This document shows positions 25,703 to 34,322 of a stretch of 64,000 bases of DNA, in pieces; within the stretch, counting starts at the first letter, position 1, and every line of letters starts with the position of its first letter. Below the pieces are notes generated by a model. That model was not told the DNA's origin and made no database searches. It saw only the letters and a list, made by a program, of their open reading frames with translations. The stretch lies in assembly GCF_007744675.1 (NCBI RefSeq), contig NZ_CP036269.1, positions 310,001 to 374,000 on the forward strand, in the 5' to 3' direction. The translations under genes and the position numbers were made by a program. This DNA is from Gimesia alba. GTDB taxonomy: Bacteria; Planctomycetota; Planctomycetia; Planctomycetales; Planctomycetaceae.

Positions 25703-26776
25703 TTAGCCTTTGACAGCTTCCTGTGCCTGCGCTTTAAGCTGATTCGGAACATGTTCAATCAGCATATCAATAATATCGTCCGGCTTAAGGCCTTTGCTAT
25801 CCGCCTGAAACGTGGTCACAATTCGATGTCGCAGCACAGCGTGCGCGACCGATTTGATATCTTCGGTCGAAACGTGGAACCGACCTTCCAGAATCGCTCG
25901 AGCTTTGGCACCCAGGATTAAAAACTGACCCGCACGCGGGCCGGCGCCCCAGGATAAATATTCTTTGACAAACTTGGGAGCCGTCGCTTCCACGGGACGT
26001 GTTGCCCGCACCAGATCGCGGGCATACACAAATACATGCTCGGCCACAGGAACTTTACGGACCACTTCCTGCAGCGCTAAAATCTGACGACCAGTCAGCG
26101 CGGCTTCCAGGTCGGGTTTATGGCTGCCTGTCGTCTGTTTCAGAATCATCAGTTCTTCTGCAGCGGAAGGATAGTTGACCACAACATTAAACATGAAACG
26201 GTCTAACTGTGCTTCCGGAAGCGGGTAGGTTCCTTCCTGTTCAATCGGGTTTTGTGTTGCCAGAACGAAGAAAGGCTCGGGCAGCCGATAGGTATTCGAG
26301 CCGACGGTCACATGCCGTTCCTGCATCGCTTCCAATAATGCAGCCTGAGTTTTGGGAGGGGTACGGTTGATTTCGTCCGCCAGTAACACGTTCGTAAATA
26401 ACGGCCCCTGCATAAACTGAAACGAACGATGGCCCGTTTCCGGATCATCCTGCAAAACGTCAGTTCCCGTAATATCCGAAGGCATCAGGTCAGGCGTGAA
26501 TTGAATTCTACGAAAGGACAGATGCAGGATCTTGGCAATCGTACTGACTAGCAGCGTTTTGGCCAGCCCCGGTACTCCCACCAGCAAACAATGGCCGCGG
26601 CTGAATAGCGAAATCAAAATTTCATCGACGACTTCCGTCTGACCAATGATCACTTTGCCGATTTCATCGCGCATCAGCAGATATGCATTCGACAGACCGC
26701 GAATAGCCTGCGCTTCCAGATCACGTTGTGCCTCTGCGTCTTCCTGAACCACCAGTTGATCATCAGGGTTGGTCAT
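25703..26776 (-). CDS. MoxR-family AAA+ ATPase
   Basis: A 357-residue MoxR ATPase. Walker A is GVPGLAKT, Walker [22 protein letters not shown], and sensor 1 lies in [22 protein letters not shown], the family's most conserved stretch. MoxR proteins act as chaperone-like ATPases that help assemble or activate enzyme complexes, usually with DUF58 and VWA-domain partners encoded next door. Here no such partner is adjacent, so the client is unknown. The ATG at 26776 is chosen over an upstream GTG at 26785. Cysteine desulfurase follows downstream after 48 bases. Confidence 0.93.
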   Translation of the reverse strand: MTNPDDQLVVQEDAEAQRDLEAQAIRGLSNAYLLMRDEIGKVIIGQTEVVDEILISLFSRGHCLLVGVPGLAKTLLVSTIAKILHLSFRRIQFTPDLMPSDITGTDVLQDDPETGHRSFQFMQGPLFTNVLLADEINRTPPKTQAALLEAMQERHVTVGSNTYRLPEPFFVLATQNPIEQEGTYPLPEAQLDRFMFNVVVNYPSAAEELMILKQTTGSHKPDLEAALTGRQILALQEVVRKVPVAEHVFVYARDLVRATRPVEATAPKFVKEYLSWGAGPRAGQFLILGAKARAILEGRFHVSTEDIKSVAHAVLRHRIVTTFQADSKGLKPDDIIDMLIEHVPNQLKAQAQEAVKG

Positions 26777-26975
26777 ATTCACCACAGCCTTATCAAGAAA
26801 TTACCAAACTGCTATAAATTCTTATTATCGTTTATACTTATCAACAGAACCGAATGGAAGGGGCCATCCGGCATGTCGCGGGAACCAGTCCCCTTTTCGT
26901 CAAAATCCTGTTCGTTAGTGAATGCGTTAACTGCTGATATTATCATAACTTACAAAACAAAATGCGAGCGAAAAC

Positions 26976-27791
26976 GTGTCCCAGTCCCAAGTTGCCTATC
27001 TAGTATTTGACGTGGAAGCCATCGCCGATGGCGACCTGATTTCTCGGGTTCGTTATCCTGGTGAAGAGCTGTCTCCCTCGGCTGCTCTGGCGAAATATCA
27101 GGCGGAACAGATCGAAGCGACTGGCAGTGATTTTATCCCTGCGACCTTTATGCTACCCATCTCGGTTGCTGTGGCCAAAATCACCGCCGATTATCGGCTC
27201 CAGGATTTAACGGTTCTTGACGCGCCCGATTATCGTCCCCATCTGATTACGAAGAAGTTCTGGCAAGGCTGGTCGCACTACGGTCAGCCCACATTTGTGA
27301 CCTTCAACGGCCGCGGCTATGATCTGCCGGTCCTGGAATTAGCCGCCTATCGCTATGGGATTTCACTACCAGATTGGTTCAATATCGAGGCGCGTAGTTT
27401 TGACCAGTGTCGCAATCGTTATAATACTTCAGCACACCTCGACTTGATGGATCTGTTTTCCAATTTTGGTGCTGGTCGCGTTACCGGCGGCTTGAACCTG
27501 CTGGCGAATCTGATTGGCAAACCCGGAAAAACCGGCATTGACGGATCTCAGGTGCAAACCATGTATGACGAAGGAAAAGTCAAGGAGATCAATGACTACT
27601 GTCGTTGCGACGTTCTGGATACCTATTTTGTCTTTCTCAGGTCGCGCGTGCTGACAGGGCACCTCAGTATCGAGGCAGAGCAGGAGATTGTCACCGAAGC
27701 CTATCAGTATCTGGAACGGGAATCGGAAGGAAACGCGGCCTACAAGCACTATCTGGAGCATTGGGGCGACTGGGAGACGCCAGAAGAGTGA
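26976..27791 (+). CDS. PolB-type 3'-5' exonuclease (DEDD fold)
   Basis: A 271-residue RNase H-like exonuclease resembling the proofreading domain of family B DNA polymerases (PF10108, DNA_pol_B_exo2). Exo I appears as VFDVEAI (Asp and Glu), Exo II as [13 protein letters not shown] (Asp), and Exo III as [13 protein letters not shown] (Asp and Tyr), giving the DEDDy set. No polymerase domain is attached. Only a GTG codon (26976) gives a sensible N-terminus; the nearby ATG at 26962 is out of frame. It diverges from moxR with 199 bases between. Likely acts on DNA 3' ends in repair; the exact role is not known. Confidence 0.85.
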   Translation: MSQSQVAYLVFDVEAIADGDLISRVRYPGEELSPSAALAKYQAEQIEATGSDFIPATFMLPISVAVAKITADYRLQDLTVLDAPDYRPHLITKKFWQGWSHYGQPTFVTFNGRGYDLPVLELAAYRYGISLPDWFNIEARSFDQCRNRYNTSAHLDLMDLFSNFGAGRVTGGLNLLANLIGKPGKTGIDGSQVQTMYDEGKVKEINDYCRCDVLDTYFVFLRSRVLTGHLSIEAEQEIVTEAYQYLERESEGNAAYKHYLEHWGDWETPEE

Positions 27792-27804
27792 ACCGCGGCC
27801 TGTT

Positions 27805-29004
27805 TTACTCGGCGTATTTCACTTTTATATCTGACAACAGAAACTGTTGTACAAAATTGAGCCTGGTCTTCGTGATTTTAACGGGCAGTGGCTGACGGCT
27901 GCTGAATTCGATTTCGACCGTATCCCATCTTTCTGCAGGGTTCGTTTGCGACGACGCGTCAGGGTTTGGCTTGAGTTTTAAGGTGGTGAAACGTGTCGCT
28001 AAGGGACCTGACTCATCTGTCGCCAGTTCAATTGTGAACGATTCGATCAGAAATGATTTCTGGTCAACTTTAATCAACCAGGGGCGGAGCGAACCCTGAA
28101 ATCCCAACCAGCCACCGACTCGCGTTCCATCAGCTTTTGTATATCCTTTTGCTGGTATGGTGACTTGTCGGTTGTCTCCCGGCCCGAGAATCGTGACGCC
28201 ATTTGCTAGAAGTATCGAGTCGATCCGTTGGGATTCCATAATCCAGCGCGAGACCAGTTTTTCGATTTCCTGCAGTTCCGCCTCATTTTTACTTTCGGAA
28301 CTCGATTTGGAAAACGAGACGCGCTTAATCGGACTCGTTGCAGAAGCTGGCTGCTCTGGAGTTTTGTTTTGGGGAAAGATCGCCTTCATCACTTTGCGGG
28401 ATACAAAGTGTGGTGCATCGTTTGAATGCATTGCGACATTGGTTGCTGAAACTTTTAAAGCCGTCAGTTCGATAGAGCCAAAACCCTGTTTTTGACTGGT
28501 TGGGTCTGACAGGAACGTCAACGATTCCGGCAGCATTGATTGCGGATCGATGGATAATTCGAACGGGCGACAGAGATGACGTGTCAAAACATCCTTCGGT
28601 TGACCGCGAAGGATGATATTTGCTTTGCTTTGTCTGACCACGTGCCACTCGTAATCATCCAGTAATGTTTGCGCGGTGACCGGTTGCTGAAATTCGGAAA
28701 TCAGCGCGAGTTCATGACCGGTAAAATACGTCTGATTCTCTTTTTTAAATTCTTCCACTTTTGACTGAGGGGTGACCGGCGACAAAAACCGGGATGCAGC
28801 CGACCAGCGTTTTAAGATTGTTTCAGAAGCGTTTGGGACAGGCTTGTAGGGCAGGTTGCCCCCGGAAAATTGATCGTACTGATCCACAGTCTTCGCTGTT
28901 TCGCGCTGATCGGAACGGGGCCGTTCATCGGCTCGAAGCAGTTGAATAGGGAATAAGGTTAAACACACCAGAGGATAAGCGAAAATTTGATGACGACGCA
29001 TCAT
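27805..29004 (-). CDS. Secreted LolA-like hypothetical protein
   Basis: From the ATG at 29004 the 399-residue product starts MMRRHQIFAYPLVCLTLF and has a Sec signal peptide ending near LLRADE. The body (about residues 60-399) alternates beta strands with a long Ser/Lys-rich linker near 230-260. Segments such as IILRGQPKDVLTRHLCRPFE recall outer-membrane lipoprotein carrier (LolA-like) folds, but this is weak. A start at 29139 would add 45 residues with no signal peptide character and is unlikely. It converges with the exonuclease gene, the stops being 14 bases apart. No function is assigned. Confidence 0.7.
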   Translation of the reverse strand: MMRRHQIFAYPLVCLTLFPIQLLRADERPRSDQRETAKTVDQYDQFSGGNLPYKPVPNASETILKRWSAASRFLSPVTPQSKVEEFKKENQTYFTGHELALISEFQQPVTAQTLLDDYEWHVVRQSKANIILRGQPKDVLTRHLCRPFELSIDPQSMLPESLTFLSDPTSQKQGFGSIELTALKVSATNVAMHSNDAPHFVSRKVMKAIFPQNKTPEQPASATSPIKRVSFSKSSSESKNEAELQEIEKLVSRWIMESQRIDSILLANGVTILGPGDNRQVTIPAKGYTKADGTRVGGWLGFQGSLRPWLIKVDQKSFLIESFTIELATDESGPLATRFTTLKLKPNPDASSQTNPAERWDTVEIEFSSRQPLPVKITKTRLNFVQQFLLSDIKVKYAE

Positions 29005-29227
29005 GAGACTCACTATGAAACGGGGAGGCGAATGGAACTTCGCGAAAGGAGTGGAATCCACCGAAAGGGAGTTTGGCAGAGAGTGCCGGGAATGTAGCAG
29101 AAAGCGGGAAACAGGAAAACGGCAATTTTTCCTCGACATGATTGACGATGTAACGGCTGCTGTGCTTTGTCGATAAACCCAGAGTAAACAGCAGGTTAGG
29201 GCAGAGCCCCTATTTTGAGGGCAGGGG

Positions 29228-32200
29228 TTACTCCTGCGGTTTGGTTTTGGTGGCGTTTTTTTTGATCGTTTCTACCAACGATTTGAAGGCGGGGAGCTCC
29301 CGTAATTCAGCGAGGTCCGGATCTTTTTGCATCCATTCTACATCAGCGAATCCCTGCTGGAATGAGTTTGTCAGATGCTGGATCGCTTTCTCCTGATATG
29401 CTTTCACTTTTTTCTGTAAATCAGGAGTTTTAGCCTGATCTTTCAGATTGAATAGCACACGGCCAAAGACACAGGCGGCATTGTATTGGAACAGATCGTC
29501 TCTGGCGAACTGATCGGCATGCTCATCGACAAACTCGATCGCCTTTTCTTCTTCCTTGTTGTAAACCATGCAAAGCGCCAACCCGGTAATCGCCTGTGAA
29601 CTTCGATTATCAAGCTCAAATGCTTTTTGGAAATCTTTCTGTGCGGCCTTCCAATCCGACTTCTGTAAATGAGTATGACCGCGGCCGGTATAGGCTCTTA
29701 GATAATTTTTATTTTGAATTATTAACTGATCATATACTTTGATTGCTTCATCCCAACGTTCGGTTTCATTGTAAATTTGCGCTTTGATTGTGTAGGCGAA
29801 AAGATATTTCGGATTAATCTCAATTGCAGCGTCGCAGGCTTTGATGGCTTTATCGAATTGGCGCAGTTGAGAATAATGTGAAGCGAGTATGGCGTAAACG
29901 AATGGGTTTTGGGGATCAATATCAATCGCATGCTGAAATTGCTTTGTCGCTTCTGCCATTTGGGACTGTTCCATGTAGATCCGTCCCTTGGCGATATGTA
30001 GCCGTGGTTCTTTCTTATCAATTTTAATTCCACGGTCTGCGTACTGAAGTGCTTCCGCGTATTGTTTGAGTGACGATTTTGCCTCCACAATTCCCAGATA
30101 GGCGGGGACCAGTTGAGAATCGACGCTGATCGCGGCCTGAAATTCTTCAACCGCATCCTGCCACTCATTTTTTTTCTGCAGCAATTCTCCTTTTCTATAA
30201 AAATGGCTACCAGGCGAACTCCGATAAAGGCTGCTCAAAGCAGACTGAGCCGCTTGTTTCCTTGCGTCGATGTCACCCGTATACCGTGCTTCCATAATGG
30301 CGTGGCGTGCCTCGGGGGTACCAATGGAAATTAAGGCGGAATAGATGCCGGTCCATGTGCCAGACTGATCTGTCTTTTGAAGGGCCTTGTTCAAGATAGT
30401 GACGGCTTCGATTGAGGAAGAGGAACGCAAGCCTGAGATCACACCTTTCACGATGGATTGCTCTTTATCATTCAGTGCTTGTTCGGCCAGATTAAAAAAG
30501 TGGGGCGATTCCAGCTGCTGCAGCGAGGACAGAATTAATACTTTCTCTGTCGAGTTCGCTTGCGGATAATATTTCAGAAACTTCTCGTCAATGGTCTGAT
30601 CGCCAATCGAAGCCAGTGTTTTGAGAGTTAAAATGCGCAAGCCTGCTTCAAGCTTTGAGCCCTGTAAATGTTGAAACAAGAGCGGAATCGCGCGAGGATC
30701 TTTCAAGCGGTCAATAAACTTCAACATTTCCTGCGTCGGGGGAGTCTGTTGTAGTTGCTCCAATACATAATTGATGGCCAGTGCTTCACTCGCAGAGTCT
30801 TTGCGTTTGATCAGTTCCTGGAAGGCGACTTGATTGAGATCGGCGTATGGAGAATTCAGGGCATCAGTTAATACATCAAACAATTGTGGGTGACCGTTGA
30901 GAACCAGAGCCTTGATAGCCGCTTTGCGCAGCTCCAGATCTTTACTATCAAGGAACTTGTAAATTGTAGTACTCCATTGCGGACGCGGACTCTGGGCGAT
31001 GATACCAATGATGATTTTCTGAATTTCAGGCGGATGTTGTTGTAATAGTTTCAATAGAATCTTCTGGCCTTCCGCAAAGCGGGATTCCGCAAGGCTGGCG
31101 ACTGCCATTTCAAACTTCGGCCCGGGAGGCGTTTGAGCGACTTGTGTCAGCCGTTCAAAAGCGCGTGGCTCTCCCAGATAACGCAGGGCGTACAGGGCTG
31201 CCAGTTGAACTTCCTCGTTCGGATGCGAAGTCCGTTCCAGCACTAAGGGAAGTTCTTCGTTTGTCAGTTGCCGACCTCCACTGATGAGTCCAGCGATTTG
31301 CACAGCGGGCGGCCCTGTGCGGATTTGTTCTGCTACTTTTTCCCGTGACAGAACTTTCATTGCACTGTCGAGGGCAGCGTGAATCGCAGCTTCCTCTGTT
31401 GCATGTGTGAATTGAGTCGGCAGAATGCTTGGATAGCGAGGCTTAACATCTTTAAATACTTCACCGGAAAGGTGCAACTCGGTGACCGTGGATGGGAATG
31501 CCGGGAAACGTCGTTCTATAATGGTGTTCGTTCCAATGTGTTCTGCTGCACGAGGCAACCACTGTTTTACTCCGAGATCAATATTGGGTTTGGGATCGGG
31601 AAAATAGATCACAAATCGTTTGACGTTGACGGCCGTAAGTTGATCGATCTGCTGTACTAAACTTCCGACGTTGATCGAATTCAACTCTCCCCTGATCGTC
31701 AGTTCTGCCAGGCACTGACTGGGGCCCATCGATTGCACGGTATACTGCATTCTTCCCAGTTCAAAACGATTCACATTCAATTGCAAACGCTGATCGTTTA
31801 CCGTCGCCTGAAGTTCAATATCCGGAATACGTTCCTCTGAAATAAGATCGGAAAGCACGACCCACAGACTGTCCTGTTTTCCGGGGGCCACTTCGACCTC
31901 GTCTTCAAACTTCAGCTTGCTCAATCTCTGGTTGACTTTACCTAGTTGGACACTTTGGTAATTGAGAATTTTTGGGAGTCCCGCAACCGGAGAAACTTTT
32001 CCGTCGACTGTGGCTTTGATCTGATTGCGGATCAGTTTGAGAGGGCGCTGGCTTTGATTCACGAGCGTCAGCCGGGTCAGAAAAAAGTGAGCTTGATTCT
32101 TTCTGTCGTTCCTAATGATATCTTTGACAGAGTTATCAATCATTAGGAAGAACTCTGTTTCGGGGGAGATTGCCGGCTGATGTGCGGGCTGTCGTTTTAA

Positions 32201-32383
32201 TAATTTCAACCGTTGTTCAATTTCAATCAGCTGCTGTTGACGCTCGACGTTCGCTGAGTTCGAAGGCGGTTGAGCGTCCTGTTTTTGCAAGCTGTCTGAC
32301 TGCGCTGGAGCAACTGCGGGCCACAACAGGAGCGTCGCTGAAATCAGCGCCGTAATCAGGCTGAGCCAGTTTCGACATCGCAT
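29228..32383 (-). CDS. Secreted HEAT-repeat plus TPR protein
   Basis: A 1051-residue exported scaffold protein. A Sec signal peptide (MRCRNWLSLITALISATLLL, cleavage near APAQS) is followed by a Gln-rich coiled-coil segment (about 45-65), a beta-rich domain (65-320), HEAT/PBS-type helical repeats (about 335-720; for example NEEVQLAALYALRYLGEPRA) and TPR units (about 729-960; for example GELLQKKNEWQDAVEEFQAA). The combination suits a periplasmic assembly platform. It reads in the same direction as the LolA-like gene, whose start lies 223 bases beyond its stop; the aldose epimerase gene ends 20 bases upstream of its start, so co-transcription is plausible. Confidence 0.85.
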   Translation of the reverse strand: MRCRNWLSLITALISATLLLWPAVAPAQSDSLQKQDAQPPSNSANVERQQQLIEIEQRLKLLKRQPAHQPAISPETEFFLMIDNSVKDIIRNDRKNQAHFFLTRLTLVNQSQRPLKLIRNQIKATVDGKVSPVAGLPKILNYQSVQLGKVNQRLSKLKFEDEVEVAPGKQDSLWVVLSDLISEERIPDIELQATVNDQRLQLNVNRFELGRMQYTVQSMGPSQCLAELTIRGELNSINVGSLVQQIDQLTAVNVKRFVIYFPDPKPNIDLGVKQWLPRAAEHIGTNTIIERRFPAFPSTVTELHLSGEVFKDVKPRYPSILPTQFTHATEEAAIHAALDSAMKVLSREKVAEQIRTGPPAVQIAGLISGGRQLTNEELPLVLERTSHPNEEVQLAALYALRYLGEPRAFERLTQVAQTPPGPKFEMAVASLAESRFAEGQKILLKLLQQHPPEIQKIIIGIIAQSPRPQWSTTIYKFLDSKDLELRKAAIKALVLNGHPQLFDVLTDALNSPYADLNQVAFQELIKRKDSASEALAINYVLEQLQQTPPTQEMLKFIDRLKDPRAIPLLFQHLQGSKLEAGLRILTLKTLASIGDQTIDEKFLKYYPQANSTEKVLILSSLQQLESPHFFNLAEQALNDKEQSIVKGVISGLRSSSSIEAVTILNKALQKTDQSGTWTGIYSALISIGTPEARHAIMEARYTGDIDARKQAAQSALSSLYRSSPGSHFYRKGELLQKKNEWQDAVEEFQAAISVDSQLVPAYLGIVEAKSSLKQYAEALQYADRGIKIDKKEPRLHIAKGRIYMEQSQMAEATKQFQHAIDIDPQNPFVYAILASHYSQLRQFDKAIKACDAAIEINPKYLFAYTIKAQIYNETERWDEAIKVYDQLIIQNKNYLRAYTGRGHTHLQKSDWKAAQKDFQKAFELDNRSSQAITGLALCMVYNKEEEKAIEFVDEHADQFARDDLFQYNAACVFGRVLFNLKDQAKTPDLQKKVKAYQEKAIQHLTNSFQQGFADVEWMQKDPDLAELRELPAFKSLVETIKKNATKTKPQE

Positions 32384-32403
32384 TCTGTTTCTCCCTACAT
32401 TAG

Positions 32404-33369
32404 TTAAACAATCACTTTACCGGCGCGGATTTCAATCCAGGTTTTCATCTCTGATCCGGGCGGTAAGACCCGCAGTCCGGTTTCGGCTTCCTGTCGGGTC
32501 AGATTGATGGCGTTTGTGACACAAGTATAAGGTTCCAGACAGACACAATTCCGGTTGGGGGGGGTGAAGACAACCAGTTCTGAGAACAGGGAATCATAAT
32601 CCTGAGACACCACCAGCCCTGCCTGCTCATCCATAATCAGACTTTCATACTGATCAGTTTCTTCCGGCAGCCCACTTAAGACGTGGTCCAGTTTCAATTG
32701 ATCGAGCCAGGCTCCTTCTCGCAGATCATGGGCTTCCGAGATTGTTTTTTTAACACCAGTTGGCAGGCAGTCTTCCAAGACCCACTCTTCTGTTGCCGGT
32801 GCTTCGATCAGGCAATGTTTGGGACTGCTTTGTTCGGATAAAGGGACTTTGAAATAGGGGTGGGTTCCCAGCCCCCAGGGAACAGAAGTCGTCCCCGGAT
32901 TTCCCACGCGGATGTCGGCCCGTAGTGTGGCTCCTTTGACCTCATATTTGACTTCGATGAAGATGTCACCGGGCCAGTATTGCAAACGGTTTTTTCCATC
33001 AATGCTCAGCTGAAACTGGGCAATCGCAAATGATTCTTCCTGGGCAATCACGCGCCAGGGAAGATCCAGGCAAAACCCATGAATCGCATTTCCTGTTTTG
33101 TCATGATAGGTTTTTTCGGGAGGCAGTTCGTAGGTCACGCCTTCCCATTTATAACGTGCGTTTGCAATTCGATTGGGAAAAGGAAATAAAATCGGGATGC
33201 CACTGCTGCTGGGACGTTGATTGCCTTGTTCAAATTCTGGAAGCGAGTCGATTACGTCGATACACTGACCATCCACCATGGCCTGAAACTGATAACAGTT
33301 AAAACCGAGCTCCGGTAAAATATGTGCGAACGAACCTGTTTCCGGATCGGTGATTTTAATAGACGTCAT
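32404..33369 (-). CDS. Aldose 1-epimerase family protein
   Basis: A 321-residue galactose mutarotase-fold protein. Conserved catalytic-type residues are visible: His in NAIHGFCLDLPW, His in GTHPYFKVP, and Glu in CLEPYTCVTNAI. GalM interconverts alpha and beta anomers of aldoses; several relatives act on other sugars (YeaD-type on hexose 6-phosphates), and the sequence alone does not decide the substrate. The gene lies 63 bases after the YqgE gene and 20 bases before the HEAT/TPR gene, all in one direction. Confidence 0.87.
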   Translation of the reverse strand: MTSIKITDPETGSFAHILPELGFNCYQFQAMVDGQCIDVIDSLPEFEQGNQRPSSSGIPILFPFPNRIANARYKWEGVTYELPPEKTYHDKTGNAIHGFCLDLPWRVIAQEESFAIAQFQLSIDGKNRLQYWPGDIFIEVKYEVKGATLRADIRVGNPGTTSVPWGLGTHPYFKVPLSEQSSPKHCLIEAPATEEWVLEDCLPTGVKKTISEAHDLREGAWLDQLKLDHVLSGLPEETDQYESLIMDEQAGLVVSQDYDSLFSELVVFTPPNRNCVCLEPYTCVTNAINLTRQEAETGLRVLPPGSEMKTWIEIRAGKVIV

Positions 33370-33432
33370 ACGTAATATTACTTTTCATATTGTTGGATTT
33401 GAGTGCGGTGTTAATTCTTCAGTTCGCTGTCA

Positions 33433-34002
33433 TCAGTTCCATTCGGGGTGCGCTGTTTCCTCTTGTGGGAGAAAACGTCGTTCCTCCATTGCTCGTTTGA
33501 TTAATGCATCCCAGATGTCATAAGCGTCGATTTCAAATATATCTTCAACGGTGGCACGCGTGTAAAGCCAGTCCATCCGATTGATCTCCGACTCCAGTTG
33601 CATCGGCGCCCAACCCGCACAACCAAAAAAAATCCGAAAGTCCAAGTGCGGATCTCCTTCAGAAATCCGCCAGATCACCTGCTCGAAGACTTCCGGGCTG
33701 CTGCCCATGAATAAGCCGGGCACAATCGGCTCCTGGGCTTTCTCCAGGTCGCTTGCATTGTGCAAAGCAAACATGCCATTCGGCTCGACAGGCCCCCCCA
33801 TAAATACCATGTCTTCCAGTTTGGGTAGATCAAAATATTTTGAAAGCGCATTCGTGACCGAAAAAGAAGAAGGACGATTTACGATCAGGCCTGTCGCCCC
33901 CTGCTCATTGTGCTCGACAATCAGGACGACGGATCGATAAAAATTGAGATCATTTAACTTGCGGGATGCGATTAAAAAATGCCCCTTTAAAGATTTCAAC
34001 AT
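33433..34002 (-). CDS. YqgE/AlgH family protein
   Basis: From the ATG at 34002 the protein has 189 residues, the normal size of the YqgE/AlgH family, and AGGAGAG stands a suitable distance upstream. A longer reading from 34074 would add 24 odd residues. Family signatures are present: GHFLIASRKLNDLNFYRSVV, NEQGATGLIVNRPS, FMGGPVEPNGMFALH and FFGCAGWAPMQLESEI. The family is widespread with an uncertain cytosolic role, formerly called a transcriptional regulator. It starts a possible operon with the aldose epimerase and diverges from the SHD1 gene. Confidence 0.92.
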   Translation of the reverse strand: MLKSLKGHFLIASRKLNDLNFYRSVVLIVEHNEQGATGLIVNRPSSFSVTNALSKYFDLPKLEDMVFMGGPVEPNGMFALHNASDLEKAQEPIVPGLFMGSSPEVFEQVIWRISEGDPHLDFRIFFGCAGWAPMQLESEINRMDWLYTRATVEDIFEIDAYDIWDALIKRAMEERRFLPQEETAHPEWN

Positions 34003-34322
34003 AAAGCGATTTACTCTCCTTGATTTCAGGAAATCAAACCCAAAGTCGATTCCGCAAAAACGACGACTGCACAAATCCTATTATAACTGGACAAAACCTG
34101 AAAAAACAGAGTTAGATTTTCCGGCTCCAATCGCCCTGTTTATATCGGTTCGTTCTGATGATTAAACGGGTTGCGCCTTTTACGGGTTTCGGTCGAGTTT
34201 CTGATTGGAAATTTTCGAAATTCTCTATTTGAACTTGAACGGATGTTGGCTATTCTGGTGGATATGCTCGATAGCCTTCGTGGGAAGGGGCTACTTTACA
34301 TTCTTATTACGGTTTGAGCACA
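34003..34322. promoter_or_regulatory. Divergent intergenic region yqgE / SHD1 gene
   Basis: About 320 bases between two divergent genes, so both promoters should lie here. AGGAGAG at about 34014-34020 (minus strand) is the YqgE ribosome binding site. No clear -10/-35 pair, operator or RNA structure was recognised in the rest. Confidence 0.35.
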